A stretch of DNA of 64,000 bases, from positions 1,668,001 to 1,732,000 of the forward strand of contig NZ_CP046457.1 of NCBI RefSeq assembly GCF_009734445.1, in the 5' to 3' direction. A program made the position numbers and the translations under genes. The DNA is from Candidatus Syntrophocurvum alkaliphilum. Its GTDB lineage: Bacteria; Bacillota; Syntrophomonadia; Syntrophomonadales; Syntrophomonadaceae. The notes under the pieces were generated by a model. That model had not been told where the DNA came from. It saw only the letters and a list, made by a program, of their open reading frames with translations, and ran no database searches. Numbering within the stretch: position 1 is the first letter of the stretch; the number at the start of each line of letters is the position of its first letter. This document shows positions 53,187 through 62,548 of this stretch, in pieces.

Positions 53187-54404
53187 TCACAAGATGCTTT
53201 GAGTAATTTTTTTCATTTCAATACGTAAAAATACCTTTTCCTCGCTAGATTTGGTTTTAAAAACTTTATCAATCCTTTTTAATACATTCTCAGCTTGTTT
53301 TTCATTTAGGCTATTTAATATTAACAGGCACTGTCTGTCATTCCAACAAGTAACTGTATCACCTTTTCGAAGATTTTTTACCAATAATTCCTGTAAGTAT
53401 CCAAGTATTTCTTTCATTTTTTCATTATTTCTACCCTGATATTTTAAATCTGTTAAAGATAATGCTACTAATATGGCTTTCGATTCATTTCTTTCAGAAC
53501 GTCGACATTCAAGTTTGTATAAGTAGTTAAATATATCTATATCACATAAAAATGCTCCTATGCTTTTTTCTTTCTCTTCATTTAATCTTTTTTCTATATC
53601 TAATAACCTAAGTTCGGTATTGTTTGTTTCACCATTTAAATACCCCTTAATGTTTTGCATTTCAACAGAAGGTTTTACTCCTAATTCTTTATAAAAGCTT
53701 TTACTCATGTTTTGATAATGTTGTTCTGCTTGTTTTATTCTACCATCTTTTACTAAGGCATCTAAGAAGAATAAGTGGATACTTTCATCGTAATAATCTA
53801 TTTCCAGCGCCTTTTCACAAGTAGAAATAATGTTAGTGTATTGTTTTTCTTTTTTTAACAAATTTAATAGTCTTTTTGAACCCTCTAAATATCTTCTTAG
53901 ATAATAATGTCTTATTGGTATAACCCATTCTTGATATAAATTTTCTGCTAGGTAATCACCTTTATATAATTCTAATGCTTGTGTATATTTGTGAATTGAA
54001 CCAGTAGGATTATTTATTTCTTCAGAGTTCGCCTCATTTAGCAATCTTTCAAATTCTTCAGTATCTAACTCGTAGTTAGACTCTTTGTTCCAGCAGTAAC
54101 CACCCTGATTAAATTTTATACAAGTAAATTGTTTGAGTTCTTCCATATCTAAAATATTGCGCAAACGATAAACGAGTGTACGTAATGCATGCTTTGAATC
54201 AGTGTATTCTTCCTCCGGCCACAATGTATCCATAATAGCTTCTGGTAAAAGAATCCTGTCACGATAGGTGATTATGTATTTTAGTAGCTCCCACATTTTA
54301 TAGGATCGCGTATGACTCTGTGAATACACCTGTGTACCTCTGCTAATTTCAAATTTTCCAAATGTTTTAATAACTAAAGGATTTATAGTTTCTTGCTTTA
54401 ACAT
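53187..54404 (-). CDS. SARP-type regulator (winged helix + BTAD) with degenerate GGDEF-like C-terminus, copy 1
   Basis: A 405-residue protein. An OmpR-like winged helix lies at about 10-100 (FGKFEISRGTQVYSQSHTRS and ALRTLVYRLRNIL). A BTAD/TPR domain lies at about 105-255 (YKGDYLAENLYQEWV and KQAEQHYQNMSKSFYKELGVKPS). The C-terminal ~120 residues resemble GGDEF: R346-KGD349 aligns with the RxxD I-site, and five residues later NDRQC replaces GGDEF. It is probably a transcription activator that could bind c-di-GMP without making it. It lies 61 bp after the diguanylate cyclase gene in the same direction. AAGGGGGGGGAG precedes the ATG. Confidence 0.85.
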   Translation of the reverse strand: MLKQETINPLVIKTFGKFEISRGTQVYSQSHTRSYKMWELLKYIITYRDRILLPEAIMDTLWPEEEYTDSKHALRTLVYRLRNILDMEELKQFTCIKFNQGGYCWNKESNYELDTEEFERLLNEANSEEINNPTGSIHKYTQALELYKGDYLAENLYQEWVIPIRHYYLRRYLEGSKRLLNLLKKEKQYTNIISTCEKALEIDYYDESIHLFFLDALVKDGRIKQAEQHYQNMSKSFYKELGVKPSVEMQNIKGYLNGETNNTELRLLDIEKRLNEEKEKSIGAFLCDIDIFNYLYKLECRRSERNESKAILVALSLTDLKYQGRNNEKMKEILGYLQELLVKNLRKGDTVTCWNDRQCLLILNSLNEKQAENVLKRIDKVFKTKSSEEKVFLRIEMKKITQSIL

Positions 54405-54465
54405 AAATCTCCCCCCCCCTTAAACATTTCTCAAATTTCATTCACTACACTATAGGTTTGCTCTA

Positions 54466-55251
54466 TTACAATATTTTCTTAATATTGTTTTTAACAGATA
54501 GCTTGTGTTGATACATTCGACTATCAGCTATATCAATTAAATCTTCAACAAGCTTAGCATCTTCAGGAAAGCTTGCCACACCTAGACTTAGGCTTATTTT
54601 ATGATTTATTTTTAGATTATCTATTTCTTGTCCTAACCGTAATGAAATTTGTTCTGCATTTTTTTTATTAGTATCGGGAAGTATTAATATAAACTCATCT
54701 CCACCATATCTGATAAAAACATCTGATTTTCTAATATGCTTTTTTATCTCTTTTGCAATACGATATAAAATCAAATCACCGGCTTGATGCCCAAAGTCAT
54801 CATTAACACTTTTAAAATTGTTTATATCCATAAATACTATAGAAATTGGTTTATCTATTTTTTCTGCCGATAATATATTGTTTTTCAGTATTCTAAATAA
54901 AATATTTTTATTATATATACCTGTCAATAAGTCATAATTAGCTTGGTATATTAGATTACTTAAAGTTTTATGTATAAATATTGTCATTATAGTAGTACCT
55001 AGTATTAATAAAATATAAAACAAAATATTATATACTATTGAGTCAGAAGCTGCTATATTAGCAAAAACTCCTATAACTACCGCTAGTGCTATTAATGACA
55101 AACCGATTGCTATTAATATTATTAATGGTTTATCTTCCCTTAATATCTCAACTTGTACTAATTTCACAAGAATACTTGCAAGAATTACTGAACTTATTAG
55201 TGCTACCATAATGTATACATTTTTATCTATTAACAAAATTTCATTAAACAT
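54466..55251 (-). CDS. membrane diguanylate cyclase (GGDEF)
   Basis: A 261-residue protein. Three membrane helices lie at about 11-33, 42-65 and 71-95. The GGDEF domain at about 100-261 has ANYDLLTGIYNK, FMDINNFKSVNDDFGHQAGD, an I-site R174-KSD177 and the active motif RYGGDEF (183-187). All residues for making c-di-GMP and for feedback inhibition are present. The ATG at 55251 follows TAGGAGTG. The next gene is SARP copy 1, so the pair is probably an operon of enzyme and candidate receptor. The sensory input through the short membrane part is unknown. Confidence 0.92.
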   Translation of the reverse strand: MFNEILLIDKNVYIMVALISSVILASILVKLVQVEILREDKPLIILIAIGLSLIALAVVIGVFANIAASDSIVYNILFYILLILGTTIMTIFIHKTLSNLIYQANYDLLTGIYNKNILFRILKNNILSAEKIDKPISIVFMDINNFKSVNDDFGHQAGDLILYRIAKEIKKHIRKSDVFIRYGGDEFILILPDTNKKNAEQISLRLGQEIDNLKINHKISLSLGVASFPEDAKLVEDLIDIADSRMYQHKLSVKNNIKKIL

Positions 55252-55371
55252 CAAATCACTCCTACTCAATAAGTTGGGTTCAATTTAAACTAATCATTTA
55301 AGAGGTTCATTAGTTTTAAACATCCTATAATAACTTGTAAATTTTTGATTTCGAAGCAATTATTTTACAAT

Positions 55372-55575
55372 ATTATATGCTGTTTTTTCATTAAGCACAT
55401 CACCTTAAAGGGGTGATTTTAAGTGGGTGAGGGGGTTATGTACGGGTGCTAATACAACTTGGGTTTTAAGCTGGATAGCTGTGAGCAACCTTTCTAATTA
55501 GACCACTTATTTATAAATTGTTATCAACTTCTGATTCAATAAGTATTGTTTTGTTATCATTTTTGTTTTTAATAT
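55372..55575 (+). pseudogene. decayed copy of the 5' region of the 12-TM LuxR-type gene
   Basis: This ~200-bp stretch aligns with 50340-50550: ATTATATGCTG, hairpin CATCACCTTAAAGGGGTGAT, GTGGGTGAGGGGGTTATG, then ACTTGGGTTTT and, to the right, ATTTTTGTTTTTAA. Frameshifts and stops destroy the reading frame and no helix-turn-helix end remains. It is most likely a relic of a partial duplication. It occupies most of the 55252-55621 gap. Confidence 0.7.
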
Positions 55576-55610
55576 AATTGTTCGTATACAATCACAAGAT
55601 GTTAGAAACT

Positions 55611-55634
55611 AAAAAACCAGTTTACTTAACTGGT
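55611..55634 (-). terminator. terminator of the LPXTG-sortase operon
   Basis: On the minus strand ACCAGTT (55634-55628) pairs with AACTGGT (55622-55616), followed by TTTTT. The sortase stop codon lies in the loop. Confidence 0.75.
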
Positions 55635-56230
55635 CTTTTAGTTTCAGTTAGATATGCTCTAACAATTAATCGATCATTTCTGCCACCTGGTGGTCTTATT
55701 AGTGGGTCACAAGTAGTTAAGGTTATTGCTGGTTTAGGTGTTGGGTCAATAACACTCCAATCACGATTATGTGTTACAAAAACATTTTCTACAGAGTAAA
55801 CATATTTTCTTTCTCTATAGTAAAGTTTTATAGAGTCTCCTGTATTAAGCTGGTGTAAATTTAAAAATGATTGATTACGGTGACCAGCAATACTAACATT
55901 GCCATTATCCGGGTAACCACTTTGTGGATAAAAACATAAACCTCTATCTAAATCCGACTGTTCCACACCATAATATATTTTTTCACTTAATTCTAAAGAG
56001 GGAATTTCTAAAACTCCTTTATCTTCTATTAATTTATCCGGTATAATCTCTTTTTCATTTTCAATTTCTTCATCTATGTTATTAGTAACAGTTAATTTTT
56101 CTTCCTCTATTACGTTCCTACTACTTAATTTGTTATAGTGATAATCGATATATGGAGAAAAGATAAATCCAATACCGACTAGTAATAAGAGTACACCAAT
56201 AAATAAATACGTTTTACCTCTAAAACTCAT
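55622..56230 (-). CDS. sortase (class D/E-like)
   Basis: A 202-residue sortase. One N-terminal membrane anchor lies at about 8-28 and a charged stalk at 35-70. The catalytic core has His in VSIAGHRNQSFLNLH, Cys in AITLTTCDPL and Arg in DRLIVRAYL, the His-Cys-Arg triad. It is encoded 9 bp after an LPXTG protein and is very likely its dedicated anchoring enzyme. TLTTC and the compact size suggest class D or E rather than class A, but the subclass is not certain. Confidence 0.9.
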   Translation of the reverse strand: MSFRGKTYLFIGVLLLLVGIGFIFSPYIDYHYNKLSSRNVIEEEKLTVTNNIDEEIENEKEIIPDKLIEDKGVLEIPSLELSEKIYYGVEQSDLDRGLCFYPQSGYPDNGNVSIAGHRNQSFLNLHQLNTGDSIKLYYRERKYVYSVENVFVTHNRDWSVIDPTPKPAITLTTCDPLIRPPGGRNDRLIVRAYLTETKRPVK

Positions 56231-56239
56231 AGAATTTTA

Positions 56240-57643
<1,404 letters not shown>

Positions 57644-57715
57644 TCCCTCCTTTTCTTTTTTATTAATTAATCCCCGTTTTTACTACTTTACATACATACT
57701 GCTAAGCTCTTAATC

Positions 57716-57961
57716 TTAGAACGATTCTTTCTTATCCCATTTTCTAAATTCATTGTCTGTTTCTGGTGTATCAGCTTCATTTAAGGCATCTTGTAAAAGC
57801 ATGATCATTTCTAGTTCACTGCGAAATGGCATACTTTTTCTCCCATCAAGCCACTGAATTACCCCTTGCCAGCTCATATTTTGTCTGTAGTATATCCGAA
57901 TTAAAAATGTAGTACCCCCTGTAGTTTCGAAGAATTCTTGCTCGAGGCTCTTGTCTTTCAT
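57716..57961 (-). CDS. uncharacterised small protein, first gene of the LPXTG-sortase operon
   Basis: An 81-residue soluble protein that I cannot assign to a named family. It begins MKDKSLEQEFFETTGGTTFL. The central IRIYYRQNMSWQGVIQWLDGR is followed by FRSELEMIMLLQDAL, and the end is charged. AAAGGAGGAATAT precedes the ATG. Three GTGA-type direct repeats lie ~90 bp upstream and the LPXTG gene follows 72 bp later. It may be a regulator or assembly factor for the surface protein; nothing in the sequence decides. Confidence 0.75.
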   Translation of the reverse strand: MKDKSLEQEFFETTGGTTFLIRIYYRQNMSWQGVIQWLDGRKSMPFRSELEMIMLLQDALNEADTPETDNEFRKWDKKESF

Positions 57962-58024
57962 ATATTCCTCCTTTCCTATTTAATAAAGAATCCTTACTAA
58001 ATAGTAAGCAGTGGTCTATTTAGA

Positions 58025-58078
58025 ACTTTACATTTGAATAAATACAGGTGAATCATCTAAAAGTCACAACAAAATCAC
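58025..58078 (-). promoter_or_regulatory. three 11-bp-spaced direct repeats upstream of the LPXTG operon (candidate SARP box)
   Basis: On the minus strand GTGATTTTGTT (58078-58068), GTGACTTTTAG (58067-58057) and ATGATTCACCT (58056-58046) are in tandem with one-helical-turn spacing. A -10-like TAAAGT lies at 58030-58025. It matches the arrangement before the flp pilus operon. It lies just past the terminator of SARP copy 2, so it marks an independent promoter. Confidence 0.6.
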
Positions 58079-58094
58079 ATCTAATAAAAAACAC

Positions 58095-58122
58095 AAAAAA
58101 AGCCGTTAACAACGGCTTTTTT
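58095..58122. terminator. terminator of SARP copy 2
   Basis: AAAAAAGCCGTT (58096-58107) pairs with AACGGCTTTTTT (58111-58122), with loop AAC. The minus-strand U tract follows the stem. It is 26 bp after the stop at 58148. Confidence 0.92.
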
Positions 58123-58147
58123 AAAGCAATTATTTTTTTATCATAAT

Positions 58148-59377
58148 TTATGCATTCAAGGTGTTTTGAGAGATGTTTTTCATTTCAATTCGTAGGAAGA
58201 CCTCTTCTTTACTAGATTTGGTTTTAAATCTTTTATCTATCCTTTTTAGTACACTCTCTGCCTGGGCTTCATTCAGACTATTTAATATCAATAGGCATTG
58301 TCTATCATTCCAAGAGGTAATAATATCACCTTTCCGAAGATTTGTTACCAATAATTCCTGTAAATGTTCCAGTATTTTTTTCATATTTTCATTATTTCTA
58401 CCCTGATATTTTAAATCAGTTAAGGATAATGCTGCTAAAATGGCTGTAGATTCATTTCTTTCAGCACGTCGACATTCAAGTTTGTATAAGTAATTAAATA
58501 TATCTATATCACATAAAAAAGCTCCTATACTTTTTTCACTCTCTTCATTATCCTTTAGCCTTTTTTCTATATCTAATAATCTAAGTTCGGTATTATTTGT
58601 TTCACCATTTAAATGCCCCTTAATGTTTTGCATTTCTATAGAGGGTTTTACTCCTAGTTCCTTATAAAAGCTTTTACTCATGTTTTGATAATGTTGTTCT
58701 GCTTGTTTTAATCTACCATCTTTTACCAAAGCATCTAAAAAGAATAAATGAATACCCTCATCGTAATAGTCTATTTCTAGTGCCTTTTCACAAATAGCAA
58801 TAATGTTAGTGTATTGTTTTTCTTTTTTTAACAGGTTTAATAACCTTTTTGAACTTTCTAGGTATCTTCTAAGGTAATAGTGTCTTATTGGTATTACCCA
58901 TTCTTGATATAAGTTTTCTGATAAATAATCACCCTTATATAATTCTAATGCTTTTGTATATTTATAAATTGCATTAGCAGGGTTTGTAACTTCTTCTGCA
59001 CTAGCTTCATTTAATAATCTTTCAAATACTTCAGTATCTAACTCGTAGTTAGAATCTTGGTTCCAGCAGTAACCACCCTGGTTAAATTTTATACAAGTAG
59101 ATTCTTTGGGCTCTTCTATATCTAAGATAGTGCGTAGACGATAAACAAGTGTGCGCAATGCATGTTTTGGATCAGTGTATTCTTCCTCAGGCCACAGTGT
59201 CTCCATAATTGCTTCTGGTAAAAGAATCCTATCACGATATGTGAGTATGTATTTTAACAGCTCCCACATTTTATAGGATCGTGTGTGACTCTGTGAATAC
59301 ACCTGTGTACCCCTACTAATTTCAAATTTTCCTAATGTTTTAATAACTAGAGGTTTTAAGGTTTCTTGCTCAATCAT
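58148..59377 (-). CDS. SARP-type regulator with degenerate GGDEF-like C-terminus, copy 2
   Basis: A 409-residue paralogue of the protein at 53187, near-identical over most of its length. The winged helix and BTAD are conserved, the linker is two residues longer (RLKDNEESEK), and the C-terminus again keeps RKGD (348-351) with NDRQC in place of GGDEF. The ATG at 59377 follows GGAGAGAG; the longer frame to 59593 covers the intergenic promoter region and is rejected. It is divergent from the Tad operon, with the GTGA repeats in between, and is therefore the likely pilus regulator. Confidence 0.87.
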   Translation of the reverse strand: MIEQETLKPLVIKTLGKFEISRGTQVYSQSHTRSYKMWELLKYILTYRDRILLPEAIMETLWPEEEYTDPKHALRTLVYRLRTILDIEEPKESTCIKFNQGGYCWNQDSNYELDTEVFERLLNEASAEEVTNPANAIYKYTKALELYKGDYLSENLYQEWVIPIRHYYLRRYLESSKRLLNLLKKEKQYTNIIAICEKALEIDYYDEGIHLFFLDALVKDGRLKQAEQHYQNMSKSFYKELGVKPSIEMQNIKGHLNGETNNTELRLLDIEKRLKDNEESEKSIGAFLCDIDIFNYLYKLECRRAERNESTAILAALSLTDLKYQGRNNENMKKILEHLQELLVTNLRKGDIITSWNDRQCLLILNSLNEAQAESVLKRIDKRFKTKSSKEEVFLRIEMKNISQNTLNA

Positions 59378-59528
59378 AAATCTCTCTCCATAAACACTTT
59401 TTTTAATATTATTCACCATTGTAATTTTATTTCCATTTTTTGTAAATAAAATTTTGCCATTTTTTGTATGCAGTTTGCATATATATAATTGAAGCTTTTC
59501 GTCCATCATGTGAAATTTTTTTATTGTT

Positions 59529-59584
59529 GTGACTGTTTTGTGATTTTGCAGTGATTTGACTATATTTTGATAGTTGTATATTAA
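59529..59584 (+). promoter_or_regulatory. three 11-bp-spaced GTGA repeats and promoter of the Tad pilus operon
   Basis: GTGACTGTTTT (59529), GTGATTTTGCA (59540) and GTGATTTGACT (59551) are exact 11-bp steps. The last overlaps a -35 TTGACT (59556-59561), with TATTAA 17 bp later (59579-59584). Tandem repeats at one helical turn that overlap the -35 are the usual binding mode of SARP activators. The rest of 59378-59707 is AT-rich; the transcript would have a ~120-base leader before flp. Confidence 0.65.
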
Positions 59585-59707
59585 GTTCAACAAAACAATT
59601 ACTTAAATGGTCAGAGCGCTCAGCCATAAAAGTAGATGTACTGAAATAATGTATGACTATTTCAGTTAAAAAGTACTTAAAAAAAATATTAAAGGAGATG
59701 TGTATTA

Positions 59708-59875
59708 ATGGAAATTTTAAAAAGGTTAGTTAGAGAAGAAGAAGGACAAGGAATGGTGGAGTATGGACTGATAATAGCTTTGGTAGCAATAGCTGTCATT
59801 ACTGCATTAACTGCTGTTGGTGAAGAAGTTGGAACGGTATTTGATGACATAGTTAAAGGTCTTAAAGGTGACTAA
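59708..59875 (+). CDS. flp: Flp-type pilin
   Basis: A 55-residue prepilin. The basic leader MEILKRLVREEEGQG is followed by MVEYGLIIALVAIAVITAL, with the Glu and Tyr of the Flp motif (G/xxxxEY) and a short hydrophobic pilin helix, then GEEVGTVFDDIVKGLKGD. Processing is expected after a Gly in EEGQG by the prepilin peptidase encoded next. AAAGGAGATG precedes the ATG. It is the main structural subunit of a Tad pilus and the first gene of the operon. Confidence 0.93.
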   Translation: MEILKRLVREEEGQGMVEYGLIIALVAIAVITALTAVGEEVGTVFDDIVKGLKGD

Positions 59876-59903
59876 ATTACTTAGATAACTGAGGTGTTTT
59901 TAC

Positions 59904-60389
59904 ATGATTCTTACACCACTTACACTACTAGTGGTTGGGATAGCTGCCGGGTATGATTATATGACCCGGCGCATCCCTAATTTTTTAACTTTCCCAGCCA
60001 TTATTTTGGGGTTGGGTTTAAATGCATATTATTATGGTTTTCCAGGTTTAGGTAATGGAGCACTGGGTATGCTCCTTGGTATAGCACTACTACTAATCCC
60101 CTTCTTTATCGGAGGGATGGGTGCTGGAGATGTAAAGCTTTTAGCTGCAGTAGGTGCTATAAATGGTACAGCTTTTGTACTAACTACATTTATTTATTCA
60201 GCTTTAATAGGTGGAATTATGTCTATCATAGCCATCATTTTAAAAAGGCAATTTAAAGCAACGATGAGTAATATGTTTTTGTTTATGGTACCCGGAGCAA
60301 AGATGTCACAGCCCAAAACAGGTATTCCTTATGGAATAGCGATATTTTTAGGCACAATACTATCCTTTTATACGGGGGTTATATGGTGA
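59904..60389 (+). CDS. cpaA: Tad prepilin peptidase (A24 family, CpaA/TadV)
   Basis: A 161-residue membrane protease with about five or six helices. The two catalytic aspartates are in GYDYMTRRIPNFLTF and GGMGAGDVKLLAAVGA (GxGD motif). It cuts the leader of Flp and the TadE-like pseudopilins. Small size without the N-methylase domain is normal for Tad-type enzymes. It lies 28 bp after flp and overlaps the next gene by 7 bp. Confidence 0.92.
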   Translation: MILTPLTLLVVGIAAGYDYMTRRIPNFLTFPAIILGLGLNAYYYGFPGLGNGALGMLLGIALLLIPFFIGGMGAGDVKLLAAVGAINGTAFVLTTFIYSALIGGIMSIIAIILKRQFKATMSNMFLFMVPGAKMSQPKTGIPYGIAIFLGTILSFYTGVIW

Positions 60390-60802
60390 GAAGATTTAAA
60401 AGAAATGAATCTGGACAAAGTTTAGTTGAAATGGCACTAGTTCTTCCCATTCTATTAATGCTGCTTTTAGGCATTATAGAATGTGGAAGAATTTTTGGTA
60501 GTTATATGGAGCTACAAAGCACCGCCAGAGATGCGGTTAGATATGCGGCTGTGCATAATATTGCTGAGGAAGAGGACCAAGCCCCTGCGATTTTAACTTC
60601 TTTAATTGAAGGTCGTTTAGTGTTACTTGATCCTAATAATTTACGAATTGAGTTTGAACAAGAAGAATCCAATAATCAGAAGGATAAATGGGCTACTGTT
60701 AGTCTCGAATATGATTTGGATATTATTTACCCTTTTATTGGTTTAATAACAGATAACACCATTCTCGTACTAAACAGCGAAATGGTTATGAGAGTGGAAT
60801 AG
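60383..60802 (+). CDS. tadE: TadE-like pseudopilin
   Basis: A 139-residue protein. The basic start MVRRFKRNESGQSLVEMALVLP and the helix ILLMLLLGIIECGRIF are typical TadE (SGQSLVEMALVLPILL). YMELQSTARDAVRYAAVHN follows, then a short extracytoplasmic domain. It is a minor pseudopilin needed for Tad pilus assembly. The start overlaps cpaA. Confidence 0.9.
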   Translation: MVRRFKRNESGQSLVEMALVLPILLMLLLGIIECGRIFGSYMELQSTARDAVRYAAVHNIAEEEDQAPAILTSLIEGRLVLLDPNNLRIEFEQEESNNQKDKWATVSLEYDLDIIYPFIGLITDNTILVLNSEMVMRVE

Positions 60803-60812
60803 GAGGATAGAA

Positions 60813-61817
60813 ATGAAAAAATTGATTAAGAAAGAAAAGGGTTCAGTGACTATTTTAACTGCTTTAGCCATGGTAGTACTTATTGGTTTTTCTGCCCTTG
60901 CTATAGATGGAGGTAATTTATATTTTAGACACATGAATTTGCAAGATATATCAGATGCTAGTGCTTTAGCAGGTTGTAAAGAGTTAATAAAATCTCAAGG
61001 TAATGATAATAAGAAAAAGGAAGACGCATTTGATAAAGCAATAGATTATATGGAGCATAATGGAATAACGGTTATAAGCCGTAATAAACATAACTATACT
61101 GCAATGATTAAGTTAAATGACAATGAAACAGGTGAAGTACTAGTATCCTTTCCTGATGGTACAAAAGAAGTCAAAGTAGACCTTAATATAGATACTACAC
61201 TTTATTTCGCAAGGATTTTTGGTTCAAGTTCTAGTGAGGTTGCAGCTTCGGCTATAGCTAGCTCAGGTGGTGCAAGTCAATACACAGGAGGTTTGGTTCC
61301 TTTATCATTCTTTTGGGGAAAAGAAGAAGGAGAAGAAGAATATAAAACTGGTATAGAATATGAGTTAAGCTTGACATCAGGGGACGGTGAAAGCGGCAAC
61401 TACGGGTTTTTAGATATAGATGAAAACCCTAATAAATTTTATGAATACTTAGCTGATGGTTATCCTGGCACATTAAGTGTAGGTGATGAAGTGCAAACCT
61501 ACCCTGGTGTTAGTGCAGGTCTTATTGATAGGGGTATAGAGGATAGAATCTCTAATTGTTGCGGTAATTGTGACGAAGAAGAAAATTTCGACCCAGATTG
61601 TTCTAGAGTTGTAATTGTACCCATTGTCAGTGATTTCTTCGAGGATAACAATGGTAAAACTTGGATTGAAATTGTTGGTTTTGCTCAGTTTTATATCATT
61701 GACTATGACAAAAAAGATAAAATTTTAACTGGTGTATTCATTGAGGATGTTACTCATTCTCCTAGTCTATTTGACGCTCCTCAATACATGGTCCAATCAG
61801 TAAGACTAGTTCAATAA
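60813..61817 (+). CDS. tadG: TadG-like pilus-assembly protein
   Basis: A 334-residue protein. The N-terminal KKEKGSVTILTALAMVVLIGFSALAIDGGNLYFRHMNLQDISDASALAGCKEL is the TadG/flp-pilus assembly hallmark. The extracytoplasmic remainder has a Cys cluster (SNCCGNCDEEENFDPDC). There is no von Willebrand-type domain of full length, so it is a short form. GGAGGATAGAA precedes the ATG. Confidence 0.85.
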   Translation: MKKLIKKEKGSVTILTALAMVVLIGFSALAIDGGNLYFRHMNLQDISDASALAGCKELIKSQGNDNKKKEDAFDKAIDYMEHNGITVISRNKHNYTAMIKLNDNETGEVLVSFPDGTKEVKVDLNIDTTLYFARIFGSSSSEVAASAIASSGGASQYTGGLVPLSFFWGKEEGEEEYKTGIEYELSLTSGDGESGNYGFLDIDENPNKFYEYLADGYPGTLSVGDEVQTYPGVSAGLIDRGIEDRISNCCGNCDEEENFDPDCSRVVIVPIVSDFFEDNNGKTWIEIVGFAQFYIIDYDKKDKILTGVFIEDVTHSPSLFDAPQYMVQSVRLVQ

Positions 61818-61833
61818 GAAAGGGAGGGTAAAA

Positions 61834-62532
61834 ATGGAAAATATTAAGCCAAGAGTGTGGGTAATTATTACTGTAGTTATAGCGTTAATAACTAGTCTAC
61901 TAATATATACCTATTTAGAATCACTGCAAGCGGCAGAGGCAGTGGAGAAAGCTGAAGTAGTAGTAGCTAGTCGTATATTAGAAGAAGGTACTAGAATTAA
62001 TAGCGATATGTTAGAGACTGTAACAGTACCAGTCCAATATGCCCACCCTGAAGCTTTAACTAATACAAGTGATGTTGTAAACAAATATGCAGCAGTAAAT
62101 CTTTATCCTGAGCAAGCTATTTTAGGTAGACAGCTAGTAAGTCATGATAGTCGGGAAATGCCTTTTAGAATACCAGAAGATATGAGAGCAATTACGATTG
62201 ATATTAATACTACCAGTGGAGTAGCTGGTTTTATAAAGCCTGGATATAAGGTAGATATAATTTATACCGTTAGAACGGAAAATGATGAAACCAGAACAGT
62301 GACTTTATTAGATGAAATATTGGTTTTAGCTGTAGGTGAAGAGATTACTAAAGTTGAGGATAATATGTCCTCTAGTAATGTTACTCTTGCTGTTAAGCCA
62401 GATGATGCTCAACTTATTACTTTAGCCGAAAATACTGGAAATTTAAAGCTTAGTTTAAGACCTATTGAAGATAATACTCAAAAGCCAACTACATTTAGTG
62501 ATGTAAGAAGAATACTTAACAACTATCAGTAA
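61834..62532 (+). CDS. cpaB: Flp pilus assembly protein CpaB (RcpC)
   Basis: A 232-residue protein. An N-terminal anchor (RVWVIITVVIALITSLLIYTYL) is followed by a SAF domain (VVVASRILEEGTRINSDMLETVTVPVQYAHPEAL) and the RcpC/CpaB domain (AITIDINTTSGVAGFIKPGYKVDIIYTVR). Family members act in the envelope in Tad pilus biogenesis. GGGAGGG precedes the ATG. Confidence 0.92.
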   Translation: MENIKPRVWVIITVVIALITSLLIYTYLESLQAAEAVEKAEVVVASRILEEGTRINSDMLETVTVPVQYAHPEALTNTSDVVNKYAAVNLYPEQAILGRQLVSHDSREMPFRIPEDMRAITIDINTTSGVAGFIKPGYKVDIIYTVRTENDETRTVTLLDEILVLAVGEEITKVEDNMSSSNVTLAVKPDDAQLITLAENTGNLKLSLRPIEDNTQKPTTFSDVRRILNNYQ

Positions 62533-62548
62533 GGAAGGGGGTTAAATA

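Noticed and set aside
55578-55799. 73-codon plus-strand frame over the sortase 3' end
   Set aside because: It is antisense to the clear sortase coding sequence with its catalytic Cys and Arg and has no ribosome site.
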